In this document: positions 1-5,026 of the stretch, piece after piece
How positions within the stretch are numbered: position 1 is the stretch's first letter
Layout of the letters: every line of letters starts with the position of its first letter
Origin: JACCQS01 sp050999295
Lineage (GTDB): Bacteria; Actinomycetota; Actinomycetes; Mycobacteriales; Geodermatophilaceae
NCBI GenBank assembly: GCA_050999295.1
Contig: JBPCPI010000229.1
Span: forward strand, 1-5,178
DNA length: 5,178 nucleotides
Direction of reading: 5' to 3'
Notes under the pieces: generated by a model
The model's database searches: none
Told to the model about the DNA's origin: nothing
The model's input: the letters and a program-made list of their open reading frames with translations, nothing else
Program-made: the position numbers and the translations under genes

Positions 1-206
1 CGACGGACACCGGCGACGACCTTGGCCCGGGTAAAGGGTTCGGTGACCCCGCTGCGCTTGATCACCGCGAGCGTGGCCTCTTCGACGGTGGTGAACCGCC
101 GGGCGCAGTCCGAACAGGACCGACGCCGGCGGATGACCTGCCCCTCGTCGACCTCGCGCGAGTCCAGCACGCGGGAATCGGGATGGCGGCAGTACGGACA
201 CCTCAT
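1..206 (-). CDS. nrdR: Transcriptional repressor NrdR, N-terminal part (truncated by window edge)
   Basis: NrdR is a zinc-ribbon/ATP-cone repressor that senses (d)ATP and represses ribonucleotide reductase genes. The first 68 codons are present and the C-terminal remainder lies beyond base 1. The protein opens MRCPYCRHPDSRVLDSR, with zinc-ribbon cysteines C3, C6, C31 and C34, then the family segment RRRRSCSDCARRFTTVEE (residues 26-43). The ATP-cone begins around residue 46 (VIKRSGVTEPFTRAKV). The ATG at 206-204 gives the canonical NrdR N terminus. An AGGGGG at 222-217 is a possible ribosome binding site, 10 nt upstream. The gene lies downstream of, and on the same strand as, the LysM gene, as in other actinobacterial lexA loci, but it also has its own candidate promoter with NrdR-box-like repeats, which suggests autoregulation. 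The identification is secure; only completeness is unknown. Confidence 0.96.
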   Translation of the reverse strand, partial: MRCPYCRHPDSRVLDSREVDEGQVIRRRRSCSDCARRFTTVEEATLAVIKRSGVTEPFTRAKVVAGVR

Positions 207-259
207 CCGACGCACACCCCCTGAAACTTTCGCCAGGAGCCCCTAGCTACGAGCGGGCC

Positions 260-334
260 TGTGGACGGCGCAGCGGAGAAGCTGTGCGTCGCCTGTGGGC
301 GAGCTGTGGGCAAGAAACCCCAACTTGTGGACTA
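260..334 (+). promoter_or_regulatory. Cluster of TGTGG(A/G)C motifs, DnaA-box-like, in the nrdR leader
   Basis: Four same-strand 9-mers start at 260 (TGTGGACGG), 294 (TGTGGGCGA), 305 (TGTGGGCAA) and 326 (TGTGGACTA). Against the actinobacterial DnaA box TGTGGACAA, the third differs at one position, the first and last at two and the second at three. They lie between the candidate nrdR start site and its start codon. Binding by DnaA is inference; they could be chance or an unrelated repeat. Confidence 0.25.
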
Positions 335-365
335 ACTACATCAGTGTAACCACTAGATGTAGGGG
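334..365. promoter_or_regulatory. Tandem NrdR-box-like operator upstream of nrdR
   Basis: Two adjacent 16-bp elements occupy 334-349 and 350-365. Read on the minus strand, the second is CCCCTACATCTAGTGG. Over its last 13 positions it matches the NrdR-box form CTATATATAGTGT at 10 positions. The first element matches well only if one base is gapped (CTACATC then AGTGT). Together they form an inverted repeat, CTACATC (336-342) with GATGTAG (356-362). Paired boxes with centres about 16 bp apart are typical for NrdR, and placement before nrdR fits autorepression. Imperfection of the first box is the main weakness. Confidence 0.5.
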
Positions 366-371
366 TGACCA
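343..371 (-). promoter_or_regulatory. nrdR: Candidate nrdR promoter
   Basis: On the minus strand TGGTCA (371-366) and TACACT (348-343) are separated by 17 nt, an acceptable sigma-70-like spacing. The better NrdR-box-like sequence fills the spacer. Transcription would begin near 336 and leave a leader of about 130 nt before nrdR. The -35 match is only 4 of 6, so this is a proposal from position and spacing. Confidence 0.35.
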
Positions 372-410
372 TAGGCCGACGCAGCAGATCTGGCAAGCAG
401 TTGCGGCCTA
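372..410 (-). terminator. Weak hairpin downstream of the LysM gene
   Basis: An inverted repeat TAGGCCG (372-378) / CGGCCTA (404-410) lies about 40 nt beyond the LysM stop codon in the direction of transcription. The stem is a perfect 7 bp, but the loop is 25 nt and there is no T-tract, so it is a poor intrinsic terminator. It may only be a spacer structure between the LysM gene and the nrdR promoter. Confidence 0.2.
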
Positions 411-450
411 CTTGTCCTCGGCGTGTCGCACACATCCAACGTGCCGGCGA

Positions 451-993
451 TCATGGAAGGAGCAGGACCTGGCCGGGCTGGAGGGTGGGCGTGTCGAGCC
501 CGTTCAGGGTCATGATCGCTGCGATGACCTCACGGGGGTCGGCTTGGGGGTCCAGACGCTCGGCCAGACTCCACAGCGTGTCGCCGGACTCCACCGTCAC
601 TGACGACGCTGCGGCGGGTACTAACCCTCCAGGTGCGGCGCCGATGTAGGGGGCCTCCTGGGCGACGTAGGAGGTGGGACCCGCGGGGATGACCGCGGAG
701 AGGACGTCCACCGCGATGGCTCCCACCGCAGCCGCGCTGAGCAGCACCAGTCCGGCCAGCAACCGGCGCGCCCGTACCGTGAGCCGGAGTCGTCCGGTCG
801 ACTGGGAAATCCGTGCGACAGCCGGTTCGAGCGGCGCAAGCGCGCGCAGCGACGTGGATGGCTCCGGCTCGACGGCTGCCGGAGCGAGCAGTCGAAGGTG
901 GGCCGGCGGATCCAGTGCCGGCGCCGGAGGCGGGGTCCAGGTCCGCGAAGGGCTGATCGAGCCTTCGGTGGGGCGCTCCAGGGTGGCAAGCAT
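451..993 (-). CDS. Membrane-anchored LysM-domain protein, candidate SOS division inhibitor (ChiZ/DivS-like)
   Basis: A 180-residue protein with three parts. Residues 1-75 are a Pro/Ala-rich, probably cytoplasmic segment. Residues about 78-101 are one hydrophobic membrane span preceded by basic residues (RLRLTVRARR). Residues about 132-180 form a LysM domain (VTVESGDTLWSLAERLDP through LQPGQVLLLP) that should bind peptidoglycan outside the membrane and ends exactly at the C terminus. The ATG at 993-991 has a strong AGGAGG 5 nt upstream. In Mycobacterium and Corynebacterium the LysM or small membrane protein between nrdR and lexA (Rv2719c/ChiZ; DivS) is induced by DNA damage and blocks septation. 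The same position, architecture and upstream LexA boxes support that role here. ChiZ was reported as a cell-wall hydrolase, but no separate catalytic domain is recognisable here. Domain calls are firm; the division-inhibitor role is inferred from context. Confidence 0.9.
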   Translation of the reverse strand: MLATLERPTEGSISPSRTWTPPPAPALDPPAHLRLLAPAAVEPEPSTSLRALAPLEPAVARISQSTGRLRLTVRARRLLAGLVLLSAAAVGAIAVDVLSAVIPAGPTSYVAQEAPYIGAAPGGLVPAAASSVTVESGDTLWSLAERLDPQADPREVIAAIMTLNGLDTPTLQPGQVLLLP

Positions 994-1030
994 GGGATCC
1001 TCCTCAACACAGACGCCCGGGAAGGGAAGA

Positions 1031-1046
1031 TCGAACAGTTGTTCGA
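1031..1046. promoter_or_regulatory. LexA (SOS) box, perfect match
   Basis: TCGAACAGTTGTTCGA fits the actinobacterial SOS box TCGAAC-N4-GTTCGA at every defined position. It lies 37 bp upstream of the LysM gene start and should allow LexA repression of that gene. Confidence 0.85.
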
Positions 1047-1062
1047 TCGAACGTCTGTGCGA
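1047..1062. promoter_or_regulatory. Second LexA box, abutting the first
   Basis: TCGAACGTCTGTGCGA differs from TCGAAC-N4-GTTCGA at one position. It begins at the base after the preceding box ends, so the junction forms the perfect 12-bp palindrome GTTCGATCGAAC (1041-1052). Two LexA dimers could bind side by side, or the palindrome could offer an alternative register. Confidence 0.6.
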
Positions 1063-1108
1063 TGTCTACCAGCAGGCTCTGACAAAACCCAGATCCGCCA
1101 CCCACTTT

Positions 1109-1124
1109 TCGAACAAATGTTCCC
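1109..1124. promoter_or_regulatory. LexA-like box immediately upstream of pxpB
   Basis: TCGAACAAATGTTCCC has an intact left half and a right half GTTCCC, two changes from GTTCGA. Its core CGAACAAATGTTCC fits the Bacillus-type LexA consensus CGAACRNRYGTTYC exactly. It ends 23 bp before the pxpB ATG, close to where that promoter or transcript start should be, and is more than 115 bp from the LysM gene start. Confidence 0.6.
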
Positions 1125-1136
1125 ATCGATCGATCC

Positions 1137-1141
1137 GGAGG
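1137..1141 (+). promoter_or_regulatory. pxpB: Ribosome binding site deciding the pxpB start
   Basis: GGAGG lies 6 nt upstream of the ATG at 1148. The reading frame is open as far back as an ATG at 674, so this site, together with homology beginning at MRVLEAGEAALLIE, fixes the start at 1148. Confidence 0.8.
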
Positions 1142-1147
1142 AGCAGG

Positions 1148-1756
1148 ATGCGGGTCCTAGAGGCTGGCGAAGCTGCCCTGCTGATCGAGGTCGATGACCT
1201 CGGCTCGGTTCTGGCGCTGTCCAGCGCGCTACGGGCGCAGCTGCCGCGGGGCGTGCTCGAAGCCGTGCCAGCCGCACGGACCGTGCTGCTGCACTGTGAT
1301 CCGCGGATCGCATCCTTGGCCTCGGTCGCGAAGGCAGTCCGCGGTCTCGAGACCTCGGCGCCCGCCGCGGCCGAGCCGGAAGTGTTGGAGATCCCGGCCA
1401 CCTACGACGGTCCGGACATCGATGATGTCCTGGCCCAAACCGGCCTGGCCCGCGCCGAACTCGTGCAGTGGCACACCGGTACTCACTGGCAGGTCGCCTT
1501 CTGCGGCTTCTCCCCCGGATTCGGCTACCTGACGAGTGACAACGCTCGTTCGGTCACCCGCCGCGACACTCCCCGCACCAGCGTCCCTGCCGGTTCCATC
1601 GGCCTGGCCGGAGAGTTCAGCGGCGTCTATCCGCGCGACTCCCCCGGCGGCTGGCAGTTGATCGGCCGTACCGAGCTCACCCTTTTTCACCTCGACTCCG
1701 ATCCCCCGGCGCTGTTGCGGCCCGGCGTGGCGGTGCGGTTCGTGGACCAAACATGA
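1148..1756 (+). CDS. pxpB: 5-oxoprolinase subunit PxpB (KipI / allophanate hydrolase subunit 1 family)
   Basis: With PxpA and PxpC, PxpB forms the cytoplasmic ATP-dependent 5-oxoprolinase that opens 5-oxo-L-proline to L-glutamate. The product is 202 residues, slightly shorter than the roughly 218 of E. coli PxpB. Visible family motifs are the N-terminal LEAGEAALLIEV (4-15), YDGPDIDDV (86-94), the signature FSPGFGYL (121-128), VPAGSIGLAG (146-155) and YPRDSPGGWQLIGRT (161-175). No part appears missing. Its stop codon overlaps the pxpC start in ATGA, indicating translational coupling and a two-gene operon. A LexA-like box lies just upstream, and no FCD-type TNGTNNNACNA operator was found there. 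Related proteins include Bacillus KipI and the domain in urea carboxylase, so the substrate is a family-based inference. Confidence 0.93.
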   Translation: MRVLEAGEAALLIEVDDLGSVLALSSALRAQLPRGVLEAVPAARTVLLHCDPRIASLASVAKAVRGLETSAPAAAEPEVLEIPATYDGPDIDDVLAQTGLARAELVQWHTGTHWQVAFCGFSPGFGYLTSDNARSVTRRDTPRTSVPAGSIGLAGEFSGVYPRDSPGGWQLIGRTELTLFHLDSDPPALLRPGVAVRFVDQT

Positions 1757-2631
1757 CGTCCGGCCGGAGGGATCTGCTGATCGTGGAGCCGGGTCCGCTG
1801 ACCACCGTCCAGGATGCCGGTCGGCCGGGCCTTGCCCATCTCGGGATCGGGCGCTCTGGTGCCGCCGATCGCAGTTCCTACCGTCTGGCCAATCGGTTGG
1901 TCGGCAACCGGGAGGACGAGGCCATCCTCGAGGTGACCCTCGGCGGCCTCGTGGCGCGCGCCGAACAGGACCTGTTGATCGCCGTCACCGGGGCCCCGTG
2001 TCCGGTCACAGTTGCCGAGATCCAGCAGGCTACGAATTGTCCCGTCTTCGTGGCTGCGGGTCAGACGGTCGCACTGGGCAATCCGAGTTCGGGGATGCGC
2101 AGCTATCTAGCCGTCCGGGGCGGCATCCGCGTACCCGAGGTGCTCGGCTCACGCAGCACCGACATCCTGGCCGGCATCGGTCCGGACCCGCTCAAGGCCG
2201 GCGACGTGCTACCCCTCGGCCCGGCGTACGGCGAGCAACCAGAACTCGACGTTGCCGCGGTGGCCGTGCCGCCGGCCGATGATCTCGTCCTTGGCGTTCG
2301 GGCGGGTCCACGCGATGACTGGTTCACCGCGGATGCCCTGGCCGACCTCGTCGGCGGCCGGTACGAGGTGACCCCGGAATCCAACCGGGTGGGCATGCGC
2401 CTTTCCGGGCCGGAATTGAAGCGGCGCCGCGACGACGAGTTGCCGAGCGAGGGGATGGTCACCGGCGCCTTGCAGGTGCCTCCGTCCGGACAGCCGACCC
2501 TGTTCCTGGCCGACCATCCGGTGACCGGGGGCTACCCGGTGATCGCGGTCGTGGCGCGTGCCGATGTCGACCGCGCGGCTCAGGCACGGCCGGGGCAGCA
2601 CTTGCGGTTCCGGCTCATCGGGGGCAGCTAG
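1753..2631 (+). CDS. pxpC: 5-oxoprolinase subunit PxpC (KipA / allophanate hydrolase subunit 2, biotin-dependent carboxyltransferase-like family)
   Basis: This is the partner of PxpB in the 5-oxoprolinase complex. The 292-residue protein is near the usual size for the family. Motifs run in the expected order: EPGPLTTVQDAGRPG (12-26), GRSGAADRSSYRLANRLVGN (33-52), EVTLGG (60-65), SYLAVRGGI (117-125), LGSRSTD (131-137), SNRVGMRL (210-217), SEGMVTGALQVPPSGQP (232-248) and DHPVTGGYPVI (254-264). The start is the ATG inside the ATGA overlap with pxpB, which needs no separate ribosome binding site. It converges on the transporter gene with only 24 bp between the stop codons. Homologous domains occur in urea carboxylase and in Bacillus KipA, so a different carboxylase-type or regulatory role cannot be excluded, although the adjacent PxpB-type partner favours oxoprolinase. 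Confidence 0.93.
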   Translation: MTSGRRDLLIVEPGPLTTVQDAGRPGLAHLGIGRSGAADRSSYRLANRLVGNREDEAILEVTLGGLVARAEQDLLIAVTGAPCPVTVAEIQQATNCPVFVAAGQTVALGNPSSGMRSYLAVRGGIRVPEVLGSRSTDILAGIGPDPLKAGDVLPLGPAYGEQPELDVAAVAVPPADDLVLGVRAGPRDDWFTADALADLVGGRYEVTPESNRVGMRLSGPELKRRRDDELPSEGMVTGALQVPPSGQPTLFLADHPVTGGYPVIAVVARADVDRAAQARPGQHLRFRLIGGS

Positions 2632-2655
2632 CCGACCCGTCCGCGACCCGCGACG

Positions 2656-3999
2656 CTACAACGGGCTGCCGACCGATTGCGGATCGGCGGGGTCGTCCTG
2701 CAGGTCGATCTTCGATGTTTCCGGAGCGAGCAGAACGCAGACCGTGGTGATGGCAAGCACCGCCACCACATAGATCGAGACGACCAGCGAGGTGTCGAAC
2801 CGGTCGAGCAGCGCCACCGAGATGATCGGGGCCAGCGCACCGCCGAAGATGCCGGCCAGCTGATATCCCATGGATGCCCCGCTGTAGCGCACCTTGGTCG
2901 GGAACATCTCGGCGATGAACGAAGCCTGCGTGCCGTACATCGCCGCGTGCAGGACCAGCGCGACCACCGTCGCGAGGACGATCAGGACGAAGCTGCCGGT
3001 GTCCAGTAGGGCGAAGAAGACGAATATCCAGAACATCGCGCCGATCGCTCCGGCCAGGTAGACCGGCCGGCGACCAACCCGGTCTGACAGGGAGCCGAAC
3101 CACGGGATCAGTAGCACCTGACAGGCGGCAGCGATCAGCACGGCGTTGAGCGCATAGCCCTTGGGCAGTCCCAGGTAGGTGACGACGTAGGTGGTGATGA
3201 ACAGTACGAATGTGTAGAAGGCCACGTCGACGCCCACGCGTGCGCCAATTGCCAGCAGTACCCGCTTGGGGTAGAGCCGCAGGACATCGACGATCGGCGC
3301 CCTGGCCTTGGTGTCGGTCTCCTCCACCTCACGGAACAGCGGGCTCTCCGAGAGAGTCATCCGGATCCAGAGACCGACCAGGACCAGAACCCCGCTGAGC
3401 AGGAATGGCACGCGCCAACCCCACGAGAGGAACGCGTCCTCGGTGGTTATCGCCCCCATCAGCGACAGGACGCCATTGGCCAGCAGCAAGCCGATCGGAA
3501 CGCCGACCTGAGGCCAGCTGGCGTTCAGACCGCGCCGCTTCCGGTCTCCGGACTCCAGTGTCATAAGCAACGCGCCGCCCCACTCGCCGCCCAGGCCCAG
3601 ACCCTGTAGGAATCGCAGTGCCACCAACAGGATCGGCGCCCAGACTCCGATCGCGTCGTACGTCGGCATCAGGCCGATCGCGAAAGTGGCGATGCCCATC
3701 AGCAGCAGGGTCACGACAAGGACGTTCTTGCGGCCGACCTTGTCGCCGTAATGACCGAAGATCACTGCTCCGAGTGGGCGCGCGATGAAGCCCACGGCAT
3801 AGGTCGTGAAGGCCAGGAGTGTGCCGACGAGTGGGTCGAAGCTGGGAAAGAAGAGTTCGTTAAAGACCAGCGCGGCGGCAACGCCGTAGATGAAGAAGTC
3901 GTACCACTCCAGTGAGGTCCCGATCAGGCAGGCCGTGATCACCCTGCGCTGCGAGGAAGCGGGCGTCGTGGTCGAGGTGGAGGTATCGGGCGTTGACAT
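2656..3999 (-). CDS. MFS transporter, metabolite:H+ symporter (MHS) family, candidate 5-oxoproline importer
   Basis: A 447-residue inner-membrane protein of the usual length for MHS symporters (relatives of ProP, KgtP and ShiA), which couple uptake of organic acids or zwitterions to protons. A polar Ser/Thr-rich tail (1-18) precedes the hallmark SLEWYDFFIYG (29-39) in the first helix. The MFS loop motif occurs twice, as GHYGDKVGRKN (82-92) and GSLSDRVGRRP (302-312). RFLQGLGLGGEWGGA (129-143) and AEMFPTKVRYSG (363-374) are also typical. Hydrophobic segments are consistent with 12 helices. The ATG at 3999 has AGGAG 6 nt upstream. It is divergent from the GntR gene and convergent with pxpC, so the three units form one cassette. 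The substrate is not readable from sequence; import of 5-oxoproline is inferred from the neighbours. Confidence 0.93.
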   Translation of the reverse strand: MSTPDTSTSTTTPASSQRRVITACLIGTSLEWYDFFIYGVAAALVFNELFFPSFDPLVGTLLAFTTYAVGFIARPLGAVIFGHYGDKVGRKNVLVVTLLLMGIATFAIGLMPTYDAIGVWAPILLVALRFLQGLGLGGEWGGALLMTLESGDRKRRGLNASWPQVGVPIGLLLANGVLSLMGAITTEDAFLSWGWRVPFLLSGVLVLVGLWIRMTLSESPLFREVEETDTKARAPIVDVLRLYPKRVLLAIGARVGVDVAFYTFVLFITTYVVTYLGLPKGYALNAVLIAAACQVLLIPWFGSLSDRVGRRPVYLAGAIGAMFWIFVFFALLDTGSFVLIVLATVVALVLHAAMYGTQASFIAEMFPTKVRYSGASMGYQLAGIFGGALAPIISVALLDRFDTSLVVSIYVVAVLAITTVCVLLAPETSKIDLQDDPADPQSVGSPL

Positions 4000-4034
4000 C
4001 GGGCACTCCTAGGGTCGCGCCAAACCTGGCAGAC

Positions 4035-4064
4035 ACTCTAGGGCTTTGTTGAACAATCCTACAA
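4035..4064 (-). promoter_or_regulatory. Candidate promoter of the MHS transporter
   Basis: On the minus strand TTGTAG (4064-4059) and TAGAGT (4040-4035) are 18 nt apart, placing the transcript start near 4028 and a leader of about 28 nt before the ATG. The palindromic operator lies within the spacer, which would suit direct repression. The hexamers are approximate. Confidence 0.4.
4046..4056. promoter_or_regulatory. Candidate GntR/FCD operator
   Basis: TTGTTGAACAA is a perfect 11-bp palindrome about one central base, and fits the FadR-subfamily GntR consensus TNGTNNNACNA at every fixed position. It lies in the divergent region between the transporter and the GntR gene, inside the transporter's candidate promoter spacer. 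Binding by the adjacent regulator is inferred. Confidence 0.6.
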
Positions 4065-4072
4065 GGGCAGCA

Positions 4073-4101
4073 TTCAAGAATTCACCACTGACCGGTATGT
4101 T
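4073..4101 (+). promoter_or_regulatory. Candidate promoter of the GntR gene
   Basis: TTCAAG (4073-4078) and TATGTT (4096-4101) are 17 nt apart, with a transcript start expected near 4107 and a leader of about 35 nt. The operator lies about 17 bp upstream of the -35, so it could also influence this promoter. Confidence 0.35.
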
Positions 4102-4141
4102 GGGCTGCGGCCGACCCTCGTAACGAAGGACAGGAGCGCAG

Positions 4142-4894
4142 GTGACCTCGAGCGAGCTCACGGGCGCCAGCGGGGGGCTGCCTGCGCTTCCTCGGCGCTC
4201 GAGCACAGCCGAACACGCCGCTGCGATGTTGCGGCTGGAGATCGCCCAGGGCCGGCTTCTCCCGGGCACGAAGCTGCGAGAGGAACATGTCTCGGCCGCC
4301 TTCGCGATCTCCCGCAACACCGTTCGAGAGGCGTTTCGGTTGCTCTCCCACGAGCGTCTGGTCGACCACACGTTGCACCGCGGCGTCTACGTGCGCACCG
4401 TGACCGCCGACGACATCCGGGCCATGTATCGAACTCGACGCCTGGTCGAACCCCTCGGTGTCGAGGCCGCCATCGGAGATGCAGCTGCAATCGCCGAGCT
4501 GAGTGATCTGGTCGAGGCGGCAGAGTCAGCCGCCGCTCGCGACGACTGGCAGGTGGTCGGCACCAGAGACATCGACTTCCACCGTCGGCTGATGGCCAGC
4601 TGCGACAGCGGTCACGTCTCAACGATGGTCGAGCAACTGCTGGCCGAATTGAGATTGGCCTTCCTGCGAATGCCTGATCGTCGCGCCCTGCACGGACCGT
4701 ACGTTGCGCGCAACCGCCGCCTGGTCACCCTGCTCGAGGCCGGTGACCGCTCGGGTGCGCTGAGCGAGCTGCGTGACTACTTGTACACCGCCGAAGGCCA
4801 GCTGCTCGGATCTCTGGACCAGCGGCCGCGCGGTGATCCGATGATCGACAATCGTCTCCAGGGCGGCGACGACGGGCCGGGGGCAGCAGCGTAG
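4142..4894 (+). CDS. GntR-family transcriptional regulator, FCD (FadR) subfamily
   Basis: A 250-residue regulator. The N-terminal winged helix-turn-helix spans residues about 20-86: AAAMLRLEIAQGRLLPGTKLREEHVSAAFAISRNTVREAFRLLSHERLVDHTLHRGVYV when read in pieces, with recognition-helix core SRNTVREAFRLL (57-68). The C-terminal all-helical FCD effector domain spans about 91-222 and contains DIDFHRRL (143-150). The GTG at 4142 has AGGAG 5 nt upstream. D143 and H147 match the usual FCD metal ligands, but the later histidines appear replaced by N191 (RNRRLVTLLEAGD) and Y213 (LRDYL), so metal-assisted effector binding may be altered. It is transcribed divergently from the transporter and probably controls it through the palindrome at 4046-4056. 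The effector is plausibly 5-oxoproline or a related metabolite, but this is inference. Confidence 0.93.
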   Translation: MTSSELTGASGGLPALPRRSSTAEHAAAMLRLEIAQGRLLPGTKLREEHVSAAFAISRNTVREAFRLLSHERLVDHTLHRGVYVRTVTADDIRAMYRTRRLVEPLGVEAAIGDAAAIAELSDLVEAAESAAARDDWQVVGTRDIDFHRRLMASCDSGHVSTMVEQLLAELRLAFLRMPDRRALHGPYVARNRRLVTLLEAGDRSGALSELRDYLYTAEGQLLGSLDQRPRGDPMIDNRLQGGDDGPGAAA

Positions 4895-4951
4895 CCGCGG
4901 AAGGTCGACCAGCCACGCGACGCTGGGCGAGGCCGGCAGTCGGCGTGTCGT

Positions 4952-4967
4952 TCGAACACATGTTTGA
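4952..4967. promoter_or_regulatory. LexA (SOS) box of the lexA promoter
   Basis: TCGAACACATGTTTGA differs from TCGAAC-N4-GTTCGA by a single base. The surrounding 18 bp (4951-4968, TTCGAACACATGTTTGAA) are an inverted repeat with one mismatch. It overlaps the candidate -35 element of lexA, so bound LexA would block its own promoter. Confidence 0.85.
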
Positions 4968-4992
4968 ATCCCGGCACGGGTTGAGTTAGCGT
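4964..4992 (+). promoter_or_regulatory. lexA: Candidate lexA promoter
   Basis: TTGAAT (4964-4969) and TAGCGT (4987-4992) are 17 nt apart, and the -35 overlaps the LexA box. A transcript start near 4998 gives a leader of about 30 nt containing GGGAGG (5015-5020). Confidence 0.5.
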
Positions 4993-5026
4993 TCCAGGCG
5001 AGCGACACGCAGCTGGGAGGCGCAAG

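Noticed and set aside
22..246. A 74-codon plus-strand open frame at the left edge.
   Set aside because: It is antisense to nrdR, whose zinc-ribbon cysteines make the minus strand the coding one.
1125..1134. ATCGATCGAT palindrome just before the pxpB ribosome binding site.
   Set aside because: A short GATC-rich tandem is expected by chance in such sequence, and it does not match LexA or GntR consensus sites.
674..1147. Upstream extension of the pxpB reading frame to an ATG at 674.
   Set aside because: It runs antisense through the LysM gene and its regulatory region, lacks family similarity, and the strong ribosome binding site and homology point to the ATG at 1148.
621..1313. A 230-codon minus-strand open frame covering the LysM gene and the start of pxpB.
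   Set aside because: It is a frame shadow: Arg/Pro-rich composition, no domain, and it overlaps two well supported genes.
2632..2655. Possible bidirectional terminator between the convergent pxpC and transporter genes.
   Set aside because: Only a 4-bp CGCG-ACC-CGCG stem is visible, with no T-tract on either strand.
4895..4950. Search for a terminator or attachment site between the GntR gene and the lexA promoter.
   Set aside because: No hairpin with a T-tract, and no direct repeat matching the 994-1147 region beyond the LexA boxes themselves.
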